A stretch of 64,000 nucleotides of DNA from Pontiellaceae bacterium B1224 (GTDB lineage: Bacteria > Verrucomicrobiota > Kiritimatiellia > Kiritimatiellales > Pontiellaceae). Both the position numbers and the translations under genes were made by a program. Positions 45,551 through 55,045 of the stretch are shown here, one piece after another. The notes beneath the pieces were generated by a model. The model worked only from the letters and a program-made list of their open reading frames with translations, had not been told where the DNA came from and ran no database searches. Every line of letters starts with the position of its first letter. Within the stretch, counting starts at the first letter, position 1. The DNA lies in NCBI GenBank assembly GCA_029432815.1, contig JAROBA010000010.1, positions 1 through 64,000 of the forward strand, written 5' to 3'.

Positions 45551-46342
45551 TTAGCCCTGTTGAATTGGGTCGGCATCGATTACCGAACACTTGATTTCCA
45601 CCGATGCGCCCAGCGCCTTTTTTAGGAGTTTTCCAAAGGTTGGAAGATATCCACGTTCGGTGTTGGTATGTTCGCATAAAATGACGTGTGAGCCACTGAG
45701 GGTGGCGGCAAGCACATTGTGGTGGCTCATCTCGCCCGTGAGGTAGCAATCGGCCTGAATTCCCTTAAACGCATCCGTTCCGGCTCCGGCGCACAGCGCC
45801 ACGGTTTTAATGGGGATGTCTTCAGCCGGTGAGGCAATTCGGACATTCTTCAGACCGAGATATTTTTTAATCCGACTGCTCAACGTCTTCAGTTTAATCG
45901 GTTTTTTCAATTCGACCATTCGTCCCTGACCCGCATCGGTATTTTCCAATGGTTGGAGAACGGAGACTTCGCCTTCACCGACGCCATCGGCCAGCCAGTC
46001 GTTCACGCCGCCGATCACGGAATCCAGCGCGGTGTGGGGGGAATAGACCGCAATGTTTTTCTGGATGAGCTTCATCACCGTTCGGTCATAGGAATTTTCT
46101 GCATTCAGCCGGTTCACCGGACGGAATAGAATCGGGTGATAGGCGATGATCAGATCGGTCTTCGCCGAAATCGCTTCATTGGCCACAGCTTCCGTAAGAT
46201 CAATGGTCAGCAGTACCTTTTTTATATTCTTAGGCTTCAACGGATTAATCAATAGGCCGACATTGTCCCATTCTTCTGCGAGTGAGAGCGGAGCGATTTG
46301 TTCCAGAGTTTGGATTATATTCTGTAGTTTCATATATTTCAT
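45551..46342 (-). CDS. Nif3-like dinuclear metal-centre protein
   Basis: A 263-residue NIF3/DUF34 protein. I use ATG 46342 ('MKYMKLQNIIQTLEQ') because AGGA lies 8 nt upstream; 46351 and 46333 are alternatives. Metal ligands are in place: 'IIAYHPILFRP' (His near 65), 'YSPHTALDSVIGGVNDWLA' (His near 98, Asp), 'YLTGEMSHHNVLAA' and 'VILCEHTNTERGYLP' (His, Glu). The family includes proteins named GTP cyclohydrolase I type 2, but its real function is unsettled. Palindrome copies at 45631 (PTFG) and 45944 (LQPLE). Confidence 0.88.
   Translation of the reverse strand: MKYMKLQNIIQTLEQIAPLSLAEEWDNVGLLINPLKPKNIKKVLLTIDLTEAVANEAISAKTDLIIAYHPILFRPVNRLNAENSYDRTVMKLIQKNIAVYSPHTALDSVIGGVNDWLADGVGEGEVSVLQPLENTDAGQGRMVELKKPIKLKTLSSRIKKYLGLKNVRIASPAEDIPIKTVALCAGAGTDAFKGIQADCYLTGEMSHHNVLAATLSGSHVILCEHTNTERGYLPTFGKLLKKALGASVEIKCSVIDADPIQQG
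45631..45645. repeat. Palindrome copy, centre AGG
   Basis: Perfect arms in the Nif3-like gene, PTFG. Confidence 0.95.
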
Positions 46343-46444
46343 TATGCACATCCTGAAAAACCGGAAAAGGCAAATGTATAAAGCCCATACTTGCCTTAGT
46401 GGTTATATGGATTAAAGTATCTTACACCTAACTAGGAGGAATTG

Positions 46445-46780
46445 ATGAAAAAATGGAAATGTGAAGTATGTGGCTATATCCATGATGGCGATGAGGTTTG
46501 CGATAAATGCCCGAAGTGCGGAGCACCTGCCGAAAAGTTCCAGGCATTGGACGATCAGGCCGCGATGTTGATTGAACGTTCGCGTCATACCAATGCGCTG
46601 CATGCGCAGTTGATTGACCTGGCGCGGCAGATTGAACGGGTTTGCGAAGATGGAATTAAAGATGCCCTCGACCCGGGATGCGTCAAGGTCTTTGAGCAGA
46701 GTCTGAAAGCATCTTATATTCAGATGAAACTCTCCTTGACCGAAATGCAGGGCCACATGAACAAAGGCAAGTGGGGCTAG
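46445..46780 (+). CDS. Small rubredoxin-like protein with helical C-terminus
   Basis: A 111-residue protein from ATG 46445, 5 nt after a perfect AGGAGG. The N-terminus 'KWKCEVCGYIHDGDEVCDKCPKCGAPAEKFQAL' is a rubredoxin-type metal site of the rubrerythrin C-terminal kind (C-x2-C ... C-P-x-C-G-A-P-x-x-x-F), with one extra Cys. Residues 40-111 are predicted all-helical. It could be a small electron carrier or a rubrerythrin-related stress protein, but the di-iron ferritin-like E-x-x-H motifs are missing. A two-mismatch palindrome (46538) encodes FQALD. Confidence 0.7.
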   Translation: MKKWKCEVCGYIHDGDEVCDKCPKCGAPAEKFQALDDQAAMLIERSRHTNALHAQLIDLARQIERVCEDGIKDALDPGCVKVFEQSLKASYIQMKLSLTEMQGHMNKGKWG

Positions 46781-46803
46781 AGAATATCGACTGATGAAGT
46801 AAA

Positions 46804-46838
46804 AAAAACGCCCGGTCGCTGATGCGACGGGCGTTTTT
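46804..46838. terminator. Bidirectional terminator between rubredoxin-like gene and atpK
   Basis: AAAAACGCCCG and CGGGCGTTTTT flank a GTCGC-TGAT-GCGA inner stem (one bulge). A-run to the left and T-run to the right, so it serves both convergent genes. The palindrome copy 46843-46857 lies between it and the atpK stop. Confidence 0.92.
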
Positions 46839-46842
46839 AATT

Positions 46843-46857
46843 TTCCAAGGTTTGGAA
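46843..46857. repeat. Palindrome copy, centre GGT
   Basis: Perfect arms, 3 nt past the atpK stop, next to the bidirectional terminator. Confidence 0.95.
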
Positions 46858-46860
46858 AAC

Positions 46861-47298
46861 TTAGAGGGACTTCTGGATGAAGATCATCACGAAGAGGGCC
46901 ACGGTTTCCACAATACCAAGAACGGTGAGGTAGTTACCAAATCCCTGTCCGGTTTCAGCCAAGGCATCAGATCCGGCAGCGCCGGCTTTACCCTGATACC
47001 AGGCAGAGAAGCCCATGGCGATACCGCCGATGATGCCTGCGCCCAACTGAGCAATACTCGGTTCAGCAGCGTTCAGGATGAAGTTCATGAGCAGCATGCC
47101 GTAAATGGTCTGCGACAGCGGAGCCCCGATGAATACGAGCAGGATGAACGGAGCAGCCTTGCCCTGCAGGTAGCATTTTTTCCATGCGCCGATGCCTGCC
47201 ATGCCTGCGGTTCCGGTTCCCAGTGCCGATCCGATTGCACCGAATCCCAATGCCATTGCTGCGCCCATCTTAGCTGCTTCTATTGCTGTTATGTCCAT
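46861..47298 (-). CDS. ntpK: V-type ATP synthase subunit K
   Basis: The rotor-ring proteolipid, 145 residues with four TM helices (a doubled hairpin). 'IGSALGTGTAGMAGIGAW' is the first hairpin glycine motif, 'FIGAPLSQTIYGMLLMNFIL' carries a Gln-Thr at the ion-site helix, and 'YLTVLGIVETVALFVMIFIQ' carries the ion-binding Glu in the last helix. The Gln..Glu pattern resembles sodium-binding K subunits, but the ion cannot be decided by eye. Last gene of the operon; the stop is followed at 3 nt by a palindrome copy and then a terminator. Confidence 0.93.
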   Translation of the reverse strand: MDITAIEAAKMGAAMALGFGAIGSALGTGTAGMAGIGAWKKCYLQGKAAPFILLVFIGAPLSQTIYGMLLMNFILNAAEPSIAQLGAGIIGGIAMGFSAWYQGKAGAAGSDALAETGQGFGNYLTVLGIVETVALFVMIFIQKSL

Positions 47299-47321
47299 TG
47301 TATTGTCTCCTATTATCGATT

Positions 47322-49124
47322 CTAATTAGTTAAAGTTGTTTTTTTCTTAAAGGGATTGTAGTGAATTCCACCCCATTCCACCCCGGCATGACCCGAGAAT
47401 TCCAGTGTGTTCAGGCGGATGCCGTGTACCAGAATACCCATTGCACAAAGAATGATGTTCAGTCCGTGACCGAGGAACAGGATAAATGCAGCTCCAATTG
47501 CGCCGATTCCTTTAAAGCCGATTCCGATGGCCATCTCATTAAATGCCACGGCAATCGCGAGCGAGGCCGCTCCTACCGCATAGAGACGGACATATGAAAT
47601 AATGTCGACGAAGTTATTGATCAGGTCCAGCGCGAGCGTGACTACGCCGAAATAATCTTTCTGCGTCAATATACTGATCAGAATCAGACCTGCCCCCGTT
47701 CCCAGTACGCTGTAAAGAATACTCGTTGCGAATGGAATCGGCGTACCGATCACCATGTTCAAAACCAGAAAGAACAGCGACCACGTCGTCAGTATCCACC
47801 CTAGATCGCCCAGACAGGCCAAGCTGTTGATTTTGCGGATGAAGTTCCAAACATGTGCAATGGTGATGTGAACAGCTCCGATCACAAAGCAGATGAACAT
47901 AATATTATTTGCTGCAACATCAGCATTACGAAGTCCGGTTTGCTTTGAAAATCCCGTCATAAAGTCGCTGGTAATTGCCTGTAGCGGCGACGGAAGACTT
48001 TCTGTCGGAATCCCGAAATAATTTCCTGTCAAGGCTCCGAAGATCACGCAGCATGTACTCATGATCAACATTAAGTTCAATCCTGGTTGAGCGGCTTCAT
48101 TACCCTTGGTCTTGAATTTACCAAACAAAGTGAGAGCGATGAAGAGCAGGCCATAACCGGCATCACCGATTAGGAATGCAAAAAAGATACTCAGGAAGAT
48201 CAGGAATACGGCGCTGACGTCCAACTCCTTATAGCCCGGTACGACCCCGATCACGTCCAGTACAGCCTGAATGGGTTTAACCCATTTTGGATTACGCAGC
48301 AGCGTCGGAGCGTCATCTTCTGAGGTGACCTCTTCGAGCGTATATCCCCAGCCATAGTCCTTGGCGGCGGCTTCAATATCGCTTTCACGGTCTACCGGAT
48401 AGAATCCTTTCAGATAGACGACCGCGCTGTCTGCACCCATGCCACTTTGAACTTCCAGATAGCGGACGGCATCCGAAGCTTTTCCTGCAATGTCGTCGAC
48501 CAGTTTTTTGTCGCCTGCATATTTCTGGAATTCAGCTTCTGTTGCTTCGAGCGCTTTCGTTTTTTCTTCAATGTGATGCTTAATCTCAACCAGAGATTGA
48601 TCTGGAATGCGAACTTCGTGGGCAGCAAATGTGAAGGCTTCACGAGCAACGGCCAAGGCATAGATGGTATTTTTATCGCGGTTGATTTCCGAAATGGACA
48701 CCCCTTCCGGTGCTTCCGGAGTATCTTTGATCGGCAGGGCATAGAGCTTGGCAACGAGGCCTTCGTTATTTAGCTTCTGCAGTTTACGGGGATCAAAATC
48801 GCCAAACGGGGCAATTCGTTCCTCTTCATGCTGCAACGACTGAAGCGATTCCTTCAGTTCTTTTTCTTTATGAAGGAGTTTCCAAACCGTATCGACCAGT
48901 CGATCCGGATCTTTTCCGGTCGGGTCGGTGTCCGGGCGCGCGGTCAGAACTTCCTGCGCCCGCTGAATATACTGAAGGTGATTGCGTGCCTGCTCCAGCT
49001 CATGTCCTTCAGGTGCTTTCACATGCTGCACGTGAACCACTTTCAGCTCACGGAGTTTGTTCAGCGTCTGCTCCTGTTGCGCACGGGTGCACAGGAGCGT
49101 AAGTTTTTTCATCTTAACGATCAT
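47322..49124 (-). CDS. ntpI: V-type ATP synthase subunit I
   Basis: The 600-residue a/I-type stator subunit. Residues 1-310 are a cytoplasmic arm with coiled coils ('MKKLTLLCTRAQQEQTLNKLRELKVVHVQH' at the start; 'EIKHHIEEKTKALEATEAEFQKY'). Residues 315-585 contain seven or eight TM helices including 'FFAFLIGDAGYGLLFIALTLFGKF' and 'DIISYVRLYAVGAASLAIAVAFNEMA', whose Arg is the channel arginine. It overlaps subunit D by 4 nt. Confidence 0.94.
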   Translation of the reverse strand: MIVKMKKLTLLCTRAQQEQTLNKLRELKVVHVQHVKAPEGHELEQARNHLQYIQRAQEVLTARPDTDPTGKDPDRLVDTVWKLLHKEKELKESLQSLQHEEERIAPFGDFDPRKLQKLNNEGLVAKLYALPIKDTPEAPEGVSISEINRDKNTIYALAVAREAFTFAAHEVRIPDQSLVEIKHHIEEKTKALEATEAEFQKYAGDKKLVDDIAGKASDAVRYLEVQSGMGADSAVVYLKGFYPVDRESDIEAAAKDYGWGYTLEEVTSEDDAPTLLRNPKWVKPIQAVLDVIGVVPGYKELDVSAVFLIFLSIFFAFLIGDAGYGLLFIALTLFGKFKTKGNEAAQPGLNLMLIMSTCCVIFGALTGNYFGIPTESLPSPLQAITSDFMTGFSKQTGLRNADVAANNIMFICFVIGAVHITIAHVWNFIRKINSLACLGDLGWILTTWSLFFLVLNMVIGTPIPFATSILYSVLGTGAGLILISILTQKDYFGVVTLALDLINNFVDIISYVRLYAVGAASLAIAVAFNEMAIGIGFKGIGAIGAAFILFLGHGLNIILCAMGILVHGIRLNTLEFSGHAGVEWGGIHYNPFKKKTTLTN

Positions 49125-49708
49125 GCGCTTTTTCCTTTGGCAATTTTTGAACGGGCAACGGCGGCGGTCTGCTGGTCGCCCATGAAAATGCGGATAACAC
49201 GGATATTTTCCTTCGCTTCCGGAATCTTCACTTTTTCAAAAAGGTTTACACGCTGGGTGGTGGTGCGGAGTTCGTCTCCCAGCAGCCGATGCTGCTCTTC
49301 GAGAATCTGTCGTTCCACGCGAAGCTGGGTGAGCTGTTTCAGCGTACTGATACCCTCATCCGTCCAGGCATCGGTTTCAAAGAGGTTCACGGGAACACTC
49401 TTGAAAACCAGACTCTCCAGGATTGGAATATTCACACCGGCAATATTGCCTTGTGAGGTCTTGAGCGTTTCGAGTTCTGCATACGGACCGAGATCAATCG
49501 GCTCGGAATAGAGCTGAATCCAAGAGCTCAGTTTTGCCCGGGCTTCCTGTTCCTCATCGCGCTTTTCCAGAATTTCCTGATCAAGGCGGCGCATCTCCAT
49601 CTGGAGCTGCTGCTTTTTCAACTGGAGCGTCGGCAGATAGCGCTGAAATCGCTTCAGCGAGTCCCGCTGCGTCTTGAGCTCGTTTTTAGTTAGTTTAATC
49701 TTTGCCAT
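49121..49708 (-). CDS. ntpD: V-type ATP synthase subunit D
   Basis: The central rotor shaft, 195 residues, almost entirely two long antiparallel helices: 'LTKNELKTQRDSLKRFQRYLPTLQLKKQQLQMEMRRLDQEIL' at the N-terminus and 'RVNLFEKVKIPEAKENIRVIRIFMGDQQTAAVARSKIAK' at the C-terminus, the conserved D-subunit end motif. It lies between B and I, as in chlamydiae. Confidence 0.94.
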   Translation of the reverse strand: MAKIKLTKNELKTQRDSLKRFQRYLPTLQLKKQQLQMEMRRLDQEILEKRDEEQEARAKLSSWIQLYSEPIDLGPYAELETLKTSQGNIAGVNIPILESLVFKSVPVNLFETDAWTDEGISTLKQLTQLRVERQILEEQHRLLGDELRTTTQRVNLFEKVKIPEAKENIRVIRIFMGDQQTAAVARSKIAKGKSA

Positions 49709-49747
49709 GTCGTTTGCCTTTGGGTATGGGCAGGTTGCAACCTGCCC

Positions 49748-51043
49748 TTACTTCGGCCAGAACTTATCGGTATATTTGGATGCGATCCCCGTTTCAGCCG
49801 GCTCAAAACAATCGGCGAGAATTTTCCACCCATTGTCGAGCGCTTCTTCAAGCGGCGTGTTCACGGTAATATCCATCATGCTCTCTTCAAACTTTTCACC
49901 GTATTTCAGCAACTTGGTATCCCAGTCGGACATACGGAAGCCCATGGACTGCTTCTCAAGCGTTTCCTTATAGGAGGCATAGAGCTGAATCATAGTATCC
50001 ATGATGGTACGGTGATCTTCGCGGGTCCGATCGTTTACCTGCTGTTTCAGACGAGACAGGGAGCCGAACGGCTCAATACGTCCGTTTTTGAGGTAGAACT
50101 GACCTTCAGTAATATATCCCGTGTTGTCCGGAACCGGGTGGGTTACATCATCGCCCGGCATAGTGGTGACCGCCAGCAGGGTGATCGAACCGCTGCCTTC
50201 AAAGTCAACAGCCTTTTCGTAACGGGCGGCCAGCTGCGAGTAGAGGTCGCCGGGATAACCACGGTTGGAAGGAATCTGTTCCATGGTAATGGCCACTTCT
50301 TTCATGGAGTCGGCAAAGTTGGTCATATCGGTCAGCAGAACAAGTACACGTTTATCTTCCTGCGCATATTTTTCAGCAACCGCAAGCGAGACATCCGGAA
50401 CGAGCAGGCATTCAACCGTCGGGTCGGATGCGGTGTGCACGAACATTACAGTACGGGAAAGTGCGCCGCTTTCATCCAGCATGTCGCGGAAGAAAAGGTA
50501 GTCGTCGTGTTTCAGCCCCATGCCGCCGAGAATGATGACGTCCACTTCGGCCTGCAGGGCAATCTGTGCGAGCAGCTCATTGTACGGTTCGCCAGCCACC
50601 GAGAAAATCGGGAGCTTTTGCGATTCGACGAGCGTATTGAATACGTCGATCATCGGGATACCGGTACGAACCATGTTACGCGGAATAATACGCTTGGCCG
50701 GGTTCACGGACGGACCGCCGATTTCAATCATGTTTTCTTTGATTTCCGGGCCGTTATCGCGCGGTTCACCGGAACCGGTGAATACGCGGCCAAGAAGGTT
50801 TTCTGAGAATGGAATCTGCATTGTGCGGCCGAGGAATTTTACCTTGGCGTCGGTACCAATGCCGCGGCCGCCGGCAAATACCTGCAGGAACACATTTTCA
50901 TTTTCAAGACGAATAACCTGAGCCAGCGAAACGCCAACTGCGGAGTCAACCTGGGCCAACTCACCGGCGATTACATCGTCAGCCTTTACAACGATCACGT
51001 TACCGGTGATCTGTTCAATCCGGTGATAAACTTTATTCTGCAT
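49748..51043 (-). CDS. ntpB: V-type ATP synthase subunit B
   Basis: The non-catalytic nucleotide-binding subunit of the V1 head, 431 residues. '[20 protein letters not shown]' at the start, '[61 protein letters not shown]' without a canonical P-loop (as expected for B), and '[45 protein letters not shown]'. It overlaps subunit A by 11 nt. Confidence 0.97.
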   Translation of the reverse strand: MQNKVYHRIEQITGNVIVVKADDVIAGELAQVDSAVGVSLAQVIRLENENVFLQVFAGGRGIGTDAKVKFLGRTMQIPFSENLLGRVFTGSGEPRDNGPEIKENMIEIGGPSVNPAKRIIPRNMVRTGIPMIDVFNTLVESQKLPIFSVAGEPYNELLAQIALQAEVDVIILGGMGLKHDDYLFFRDMLDESGALSRTVMFVHTASDPTVECLLVPDVSLAVAEKYAQEDKRVLVLLTDMTNFADSMKEVAITMEQIPSNRGYPGDLYSQLAARYEKAVDFEGSGSITLLAVTTMPGDDVTHPVPDNTGYITEGQFYLKNGRIEPFGSLSRLKQQVNDRTREDHRTIMDTMIQLYASYKETLEKQSMGFRMSDWDTKLLKYGEKFEESMMDITVNTPLEEALDNGWKILADCFEPAETGIASKYTDKFWPK

Positions 51044-52775
51044 AGTCAGAAACCTCCGCGAGCGCTTTAGTCATTTGCTCTTCAATTTTCTTAAATTCAT
51101 CCGATTGGAATTCACTGTTGTTCCAGTCACGGCAGGTCTGCGTGAGTTGCTGGAAGAATGAGCGGGCATCGCCCTTTTCCTTAAACGACATTTTCGTGCC
51201 CAGCAGCTGCAGCAAGCGGTCGAATACATATTTCTGACGCTCAACACCATTGGCTGCATCCGTTTCGTTGAAGGCATTCTGCTGGAGATACGTGGCATCG
51301 ATATATTCCGACTTCATGAAGTTGACGAAGTCATCAATCGAGGTGCCTTCTTCGCCGACCACTTTCATCATCTGGCCGACCTCTGAGCCGTCGCGCAGAA
51401 TCGCACGGGCTTTGGCCACTTTGTCGAGATCCACAACGGAAGGGTATTTGCTCCAGGAATCCAGCGGGTCAATCGCCGGATAACGACGGGCATCGGATCG
51501 GGCACGGGAAAGACCGTGGAATGCGCCGACCACTTTAAGGGTGGCCTGCGTTACCGGTTCTTCAAAGTTACCGCCAGCCGGGGATACCGTTCCGCCGATC
51601 GTAACCGAGCCGCTTTCGCCGTTGTTGAGTTTCACCACACCACCACGTTCGTAGAAGGAGGCGATGACTGATTCGAGATAGGCCGGGAAGGCTTCCTCGC
51701 CGGGAATTTCTTCCAGACGGCCGGACATTTCGCGAAGGGCCTGCGCCCAGCGGGAGGTGGAGTCGGCCAGCAGTAGAACATCGAGGCCCATCTGGCGATA
51801 GTATTCCGCGAGCGTTACACCGGTGTAAACCGACGCTTCACGAGCGGCCACCGGCATGGAAGAGGTGTTACAAATAATCAGCGTACGTTCCATCAGGGAC
51901 TTGCCGGTACGCGGGTCGGTCAGTTCCGGGAATTCGCGGAGCGTTTCCACCACCTCACCGGCGCGCTCGCCGCAGGCCGCGACGATTACGATGTCCACTT
52001 CAGCGTGGCGTGACATGATTTGCTGCAAAACGGTTTTGCCGGCACCGAACGGACCCGGAACACAGAAGGTTCCACCTTTCGCGACAGGGAAGAAGGTATC
52101 GATCGTGCGCAGTCCGGAAGCCATAGATTCGGTCGGGCGGAGGCGTTCCGCATAGCACTTAATCGGCATTTTAACCGGCCATTTCTGCATGATCTGGCAT
52201 TCGCGGGTGTTGCCTTTGTCGTCTTTCAGTACGGCAACGACTTCTTCCACCGTGTAATCGCCGGCAGGTTTAACACTCTCAATAGTCCATTTTCCACGAA
52301 GGTTGAAGGGGACCATGACGCAATGATCAAACATACCTTCAGGAATGGTTCCAAGGGTGTCACCGGCAATAACCACATCGCCCACAGAACACTTCGGTGT
52401 GTAGGACCACTTCACATCGCGGGGAAGAGGATCAAGATATTTACCACGTTGCAGAAAGAATCCGCATTCTTCGGCCAGACGGGGAAGGGGGTTTTGCAGA
52501 CCGTCGAAGACCTGAGTCAGCAACCCCGGTCCGAGTTCTACAGAAAGCAGATCGCCCGTGAACTCAACCGGATCACCGACTTTCAAACCGACGGTATCTT
52601 CAAATACCTGAAGCTCTGCACTGTTTCCGCGGACCCGAATAACTTCCGCTTTTAATTTAAGATCGCCGGCGCCCACGCAGGCGTAGGCCACTTCGTTCTG
52701 GATCACGGGCTGGTTGAATTCAACCTTCAGGAGGTTGCCGTTCACCCCGATAATTTTACCGATGTTTTCGCTCAT
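51033..52775 (-). CDS. ntpA: V-type ATP synthase subunit A
   Basis: The catalytic subunit, 580 residues. P-loop '[21 protein letters not shown]' (near 232), '[23 protein letters not shown]' and '[44 protein letters not shown]', with the A-subunit non-homologous insertion near residues 120-200 ('[10 protein letters not shown]...'). It is the third gene of E-DUF2764-A-B-D-I-K. The V-type rather than F-type enzyme is typical of chlamydiae, spirochaetes and some PVC bacteria. Confidence 0.98.
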   Translation of the reverse strand: MSENIGKIIGVNGNLLKVEFNQPVIQNEVAYACVGAGDLKLKAEVIRVRGNSAELQVFEDTVGLKVGDPVEFTGDLLSVELGPGLLTQVFDGLQNPLPRLAEECGFFLQRGKYLDPLPRDVKWSYTPKCSVGDVVIAGDTLGTIPEGMFDHCVMVPFNLRGKWTIESVKPAGDYTVEEVVAVLKDDKGNTRECQIMQKWPVKMPIKCYAERLRPTESMASGLRTIDTFFPVAKGGTFCVPGPFGAGKTVLQQIMSRHAEVDIVIVAACGERAGEVVETLREFPELTDPRTGKSLMERTLIICNTSSMPVAAREASVYTGVTLAEYYRQMGLDVLLLADSTSRWAQALREMSGRLEEIPGEEAFPAYLESVIASFYERGGVVKLNNGESGSVTIGGTVSPAGGNFEEPVTQATLKVVGAFHGLSRARSDARRYPAIDPLDSWSKYPSVVDLDKVAKARAILRDGSEVGQMMKVVGEEGTSIDDFVNFMKSEYIDATYLQQNAFNETDAANGVERQKYVFDRLLQLLGTKMSFKEKGDARSFFQQLTQTCRDWNNSEFQSDEFKKIEEQMTKALAEVSDYAE

Positions 52776-52818
52776 AGTCTCTTTCCTCTATCCCAATAAA
52801 ATCAATAGACCGCGGCAC

Positions 52819-53364
52819 CTAGGCCTCCGCGGTCTCTTCTTTTTCTGTGTTCGCCGTGATGACGGCTTCAATTTTTTCTTTGCCCACGTGAACGTCCATA
52901 CGATTCCAACGCTCAACAATTTTAAGCTGGATGCCATAGGCCAGCACCTTTTCAAAGCTGAAAGGGTTCTGGCCCACCAGTTCTTCAGCAAGGTTCCACC
53001 GGCCGCGGTCCAGGTGCTGTTCGAGCTCAACCGGGTCGCTTTGAGTAAAGGCATCTTTCACGAAGGCTTCAATTTCGCCAATAAAACCATCGTGCGGTTG
53101 AAGGTATTCCTTAAAGTCAACCCCGAGCTTCTGGCCGCGCTGGCGGGCCGAAGCATTACGGATCTGGCACTCCACATCGTAGAGTTTTTTACAGAGCGGG
53201 CAGGGCGCAATGTCCGGTTCCTGGAGCAGAACTTTGCGAAGAATTTCTGATTCGCGCTCGGTTACCCACTGTGAAGCATTCTCCACATACTCCTCCGTTG
53301 TGAACGGGGGTTCATCCCCGATCTGAAGGTTGGGCAGGCTGGCTACGAGTGAATAGTAGGCCAT
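52819..53364 (-). CDS. DUF2764 family, V-ATPase operon protein
   Basis: A 181-residue soluble protein opening 'MAYYSLVASLPNLQIGDEPPFTTEEYVENASQWVTERESE'. I recognise it as the DUF2764 family, found between subunits E and A in chlamydial and related V-ATPase operons. It is mostly helical with one CPLC ('IAPCPLCKKLYDVE'). By position it may stand in for the C/d subunit or the peripheral stalk, since no C, F or G gene is present in this operon. The role is not established. Confidence 0.8.
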   Translation of the reverse strand: MAYYSLVASLPNLQIGDEPPFTTEEYVENASQWVTERESEILRKVLLQEPDIAPCPLCKKLYDVECQIRNASARQRGQKLGVDFKEYLQPHDGFIGEIEAFVKDAFTQSDPVELEQHLDRGRWNLAEELVGQNPFSFEKVLAYGIQLKIVERWNRMDVHVGKEKIEAVITANTEKEETAEA

Positions 53365-53376
53365 CGGTTACTTCCG

Positions 53377-53985
53377 TTAGTTGGAAATCTGTTCGCGGGC
53401 AATTCCGCTTACGGTCTTGGCGAGTTCCGGACGAAGGAAGGCGGCCAGCGCTTCGGCAACCGCTTCACCGGTGTAATCCAGCGAAGCATTCTTGCCTTCG
53501 AAGGTTATTTTGAATCCGCTGAGAATTTCAGAATCGCTATCCAGTTCAACTGTTTTGCCCGACTGTTTGGCAATATTTGCACAGAGCGCTGTCAGACCGG
53601 CTGCATCCGTTTCGCTAACCGAAACCGTTGCTCCGCCTTCGCCTTGAAGAACGATATCTGTAATCAGTTTCTTGAGCATGTCGCCCGTAAATGCACCGTC
53701 AACCTCTTTACCAAGCGTTTCGGTGACGACTTTTTCGCAACCCTGACCCACCGTTATCAGTAGATCGCGAGCGGCCTGTTCCAGCGTTTTAACCGAACGT
53801 TCTGCAAAGGCTGCAGATTCGATTTCAGCTTTCTTAAGGGTTTCAGCTGCCTTTTGTTCTGCTTCGGCAACGATTTTAGCGGCTTTTTCTTTCGACTTTG
53901 AAATGATTGAATCGGCCTCTGTATTGGCTTTTTCAACGCCTTCTTTCTGGATCTGTTCGATCAAATGCTTTAGTTCTTCGGCCAT
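53377..53985 (-). CDS. ntpE: V-type ATP synthase subunit E
   Basis: The peripheral stalk subunit, 202 residues. A long N-terminal helix with heptad character, 'LKHLIEQIQKEGVEKANTEADSIISKSKEKAAKIVAEAEQKAAETLKKAEIESAAFAERSVKTLEQAARDLLI' (Ala/Lys/Glu-rich), is followed by a small globular C-terminal domain. First gene of the operon. The similarity call rests on composition plus operon position. Confidence 0.88.
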   Translation of the reverse strand: MAEELKHLIEQIQKEGVEKANTEADSIISKSKEKAAKIVAEAEQKAAETLKKAEIESAAFAERSVKTLEQAARDLLITVGQGCEKVVTETLGKEVDGAFTGDMLKKLITDIVLQGEGGATVSVSETDAAGLTALCANIAKQSGKTVELDSDSEILSGFKITFEGKNASLDYTGEAVAEALAAFLRPELAKTVSGIAREQISN

Positions 53986-54018
53986 AGTCTGCTCCGTTTT
54001 TTTGATAAAAGAGTTATC

Positions 54019-54047
54019 GATATATATAGATTGATTTCCTGTTGCAA
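54019..54047 (-). promoter_or_regulatory. Promoter of the V-ATPase operon
   Basis: On the minus strand TTGCAA (54047-54042), 17-nt spacer, TATATC (54024-54019; TATATA two bases earlier), about 35 nt before the subunit E start. A 13-bp palindrome ATGTTTAAAACAT lies upstream at 54063-54075. Confidence 0.55.
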
Positions 54048-54094
54048 GCTCGATTCGTTAAAATGTTTAAAACATGATTGATTTAATAGGTATT

Positions 54095-55030
54095 TTACAT
54101 GAAAGCCATCTGCTTCAGAAGTTGTAATGTAATATTCCCCGTAATTTCAAGACTGTCTGCACTAATATTCTGCAGGCGATCCGCTTCTGTATGCCAATGA
54201 TCATTCAATCCAGGCTTGGAGCCAAACTTAAAGTCAATCAAGTCGATGGAAGGAATGCCGATTTGGAGAAAGGGCACATGATCATCTGTAATGATCGAGC
54301 GCGACAATGTGAAATGATCCCGATATCCCAGCGTATGGGCCGCGTTCAGTGTATTCTGTACCAGATCACTTGTGCTGTTATACGGGATGGTGAATTGCAG
54401 ATCTGGGTCGCCGACCATATCGAGCAGAATCATGGCGCGGATTTTTTTATGATCTCCGGTTTCAACGAGCTGAACAGCCATATGGCGGCTTCCGTGTAAT
54501 CCATCGCCGGGAACATAGCCTGCAATACCTTCTTCACCGTCGAAAAATGCAAAAATAATTCCAAGGTCTGGAACCACCTTGGATTCGCTGATCAGACGCG
54601 CCAGTTCCAGCAAAACGCCGGTGCTGGATCCCGAATCATTCGCACCCTGAAAATCATCAATCCCGGGCATCGTGTCGAAATGCGATCCGAGGATAATCCA
54701 TTCCTTTTTTTTCCCGGGAATCATGCCGATGACATTGATCATCGTTTTTTCACCTTCCGGTGTCATATCGACGAAGGTATTCATTTCAGCATCAACGCCA
54801 AACGTTTCCAATCGTTGGAAAATATGTTTTGCAGCCTTCCAACCTTCGGAAGTCCCGGCATCGCGCGGCGTAAACTGCACCAACGCTTCAACTTCAGTAA
54901 AGGCCTTCTGCCCGTCAAAAGCAGGTAAGTTGGATGCAGTTTTTTCCTGCTGACATCCAACCATTGGAAGTATAGAGACACAAAGTCCTAGAGCAATGAT
55001 ACATTGCGTCCGTTGTGTCTTTGGCTTCAT
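54095..55030 (-). CDS. M28-family zinc peptidase or glutaminyl cyclase-like lipoprotein
   Basis: About 311 residues from ATG 55030. Signal peptide with lipobox 'LPMVGC' (Cys near 26), so probably a lipoprotein. The catalytic domain has M28 ligands: 'WIILGSHFDTMPGIDDFQGANDSGSSTG' (His, Asp bridging, then Asp), 'IFAFFDGEEGIAG' (Glu-Glu), 'ILLDMVGDPD' (Asp) and a late His ('NDHWHTEADRLQNIS'). The D-x-N-D-x-G-S and F-D-G-E-E pattern resembles glutaminyl-peptide cyclotransferases as well as aminopeptidases, so the activity is open. Palindrome copies at 54559, 54806 and 54955; the last encodes the lipobox. Confidence 0.82.
   Translation of the reverse strand: MKPKTQRTQCIIALGLCVSILPMVGCQQEKTASNLPAFDGQKAFTEVEALVQFTPRDAGTSEGWKAAKHIFQRLETFGVDAEMNTFVDMTPEGEKTMINVIGMIPGKKKEWIILGSHFDTMPGIDDFQGANDSGSSTGVLLELARLISESKVVPDLGIIFAFFDGEEGIAGYVPGDGLHGSRHMAVQLVETGDHKKIRAMILLDMVGDPDLQFTIPYNSTSDLVQNTLNAAHTLGYRDHFTLSRSIITDDHVPFLQIGIPSIDLIDFKFGSKPGLNDHWHTEADRLQNISADSLEITGNITLQLLKQMAFM
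54806..54820. repeat. Palindrome copy, centre TCG
   Basis: Perfect arms in the M28 peptidase gene, FQRLE. Confidence 0.95.
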
Positions 55031-55045
55031 CAGAATCACCGAAAA

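Noticed and set aside
49414-49428. Possible palindrome copy in subunit D (CTCCAGGATTGGAA)
   Set aside because: Spacing is one base short and the left arm does not align; counted as chance.
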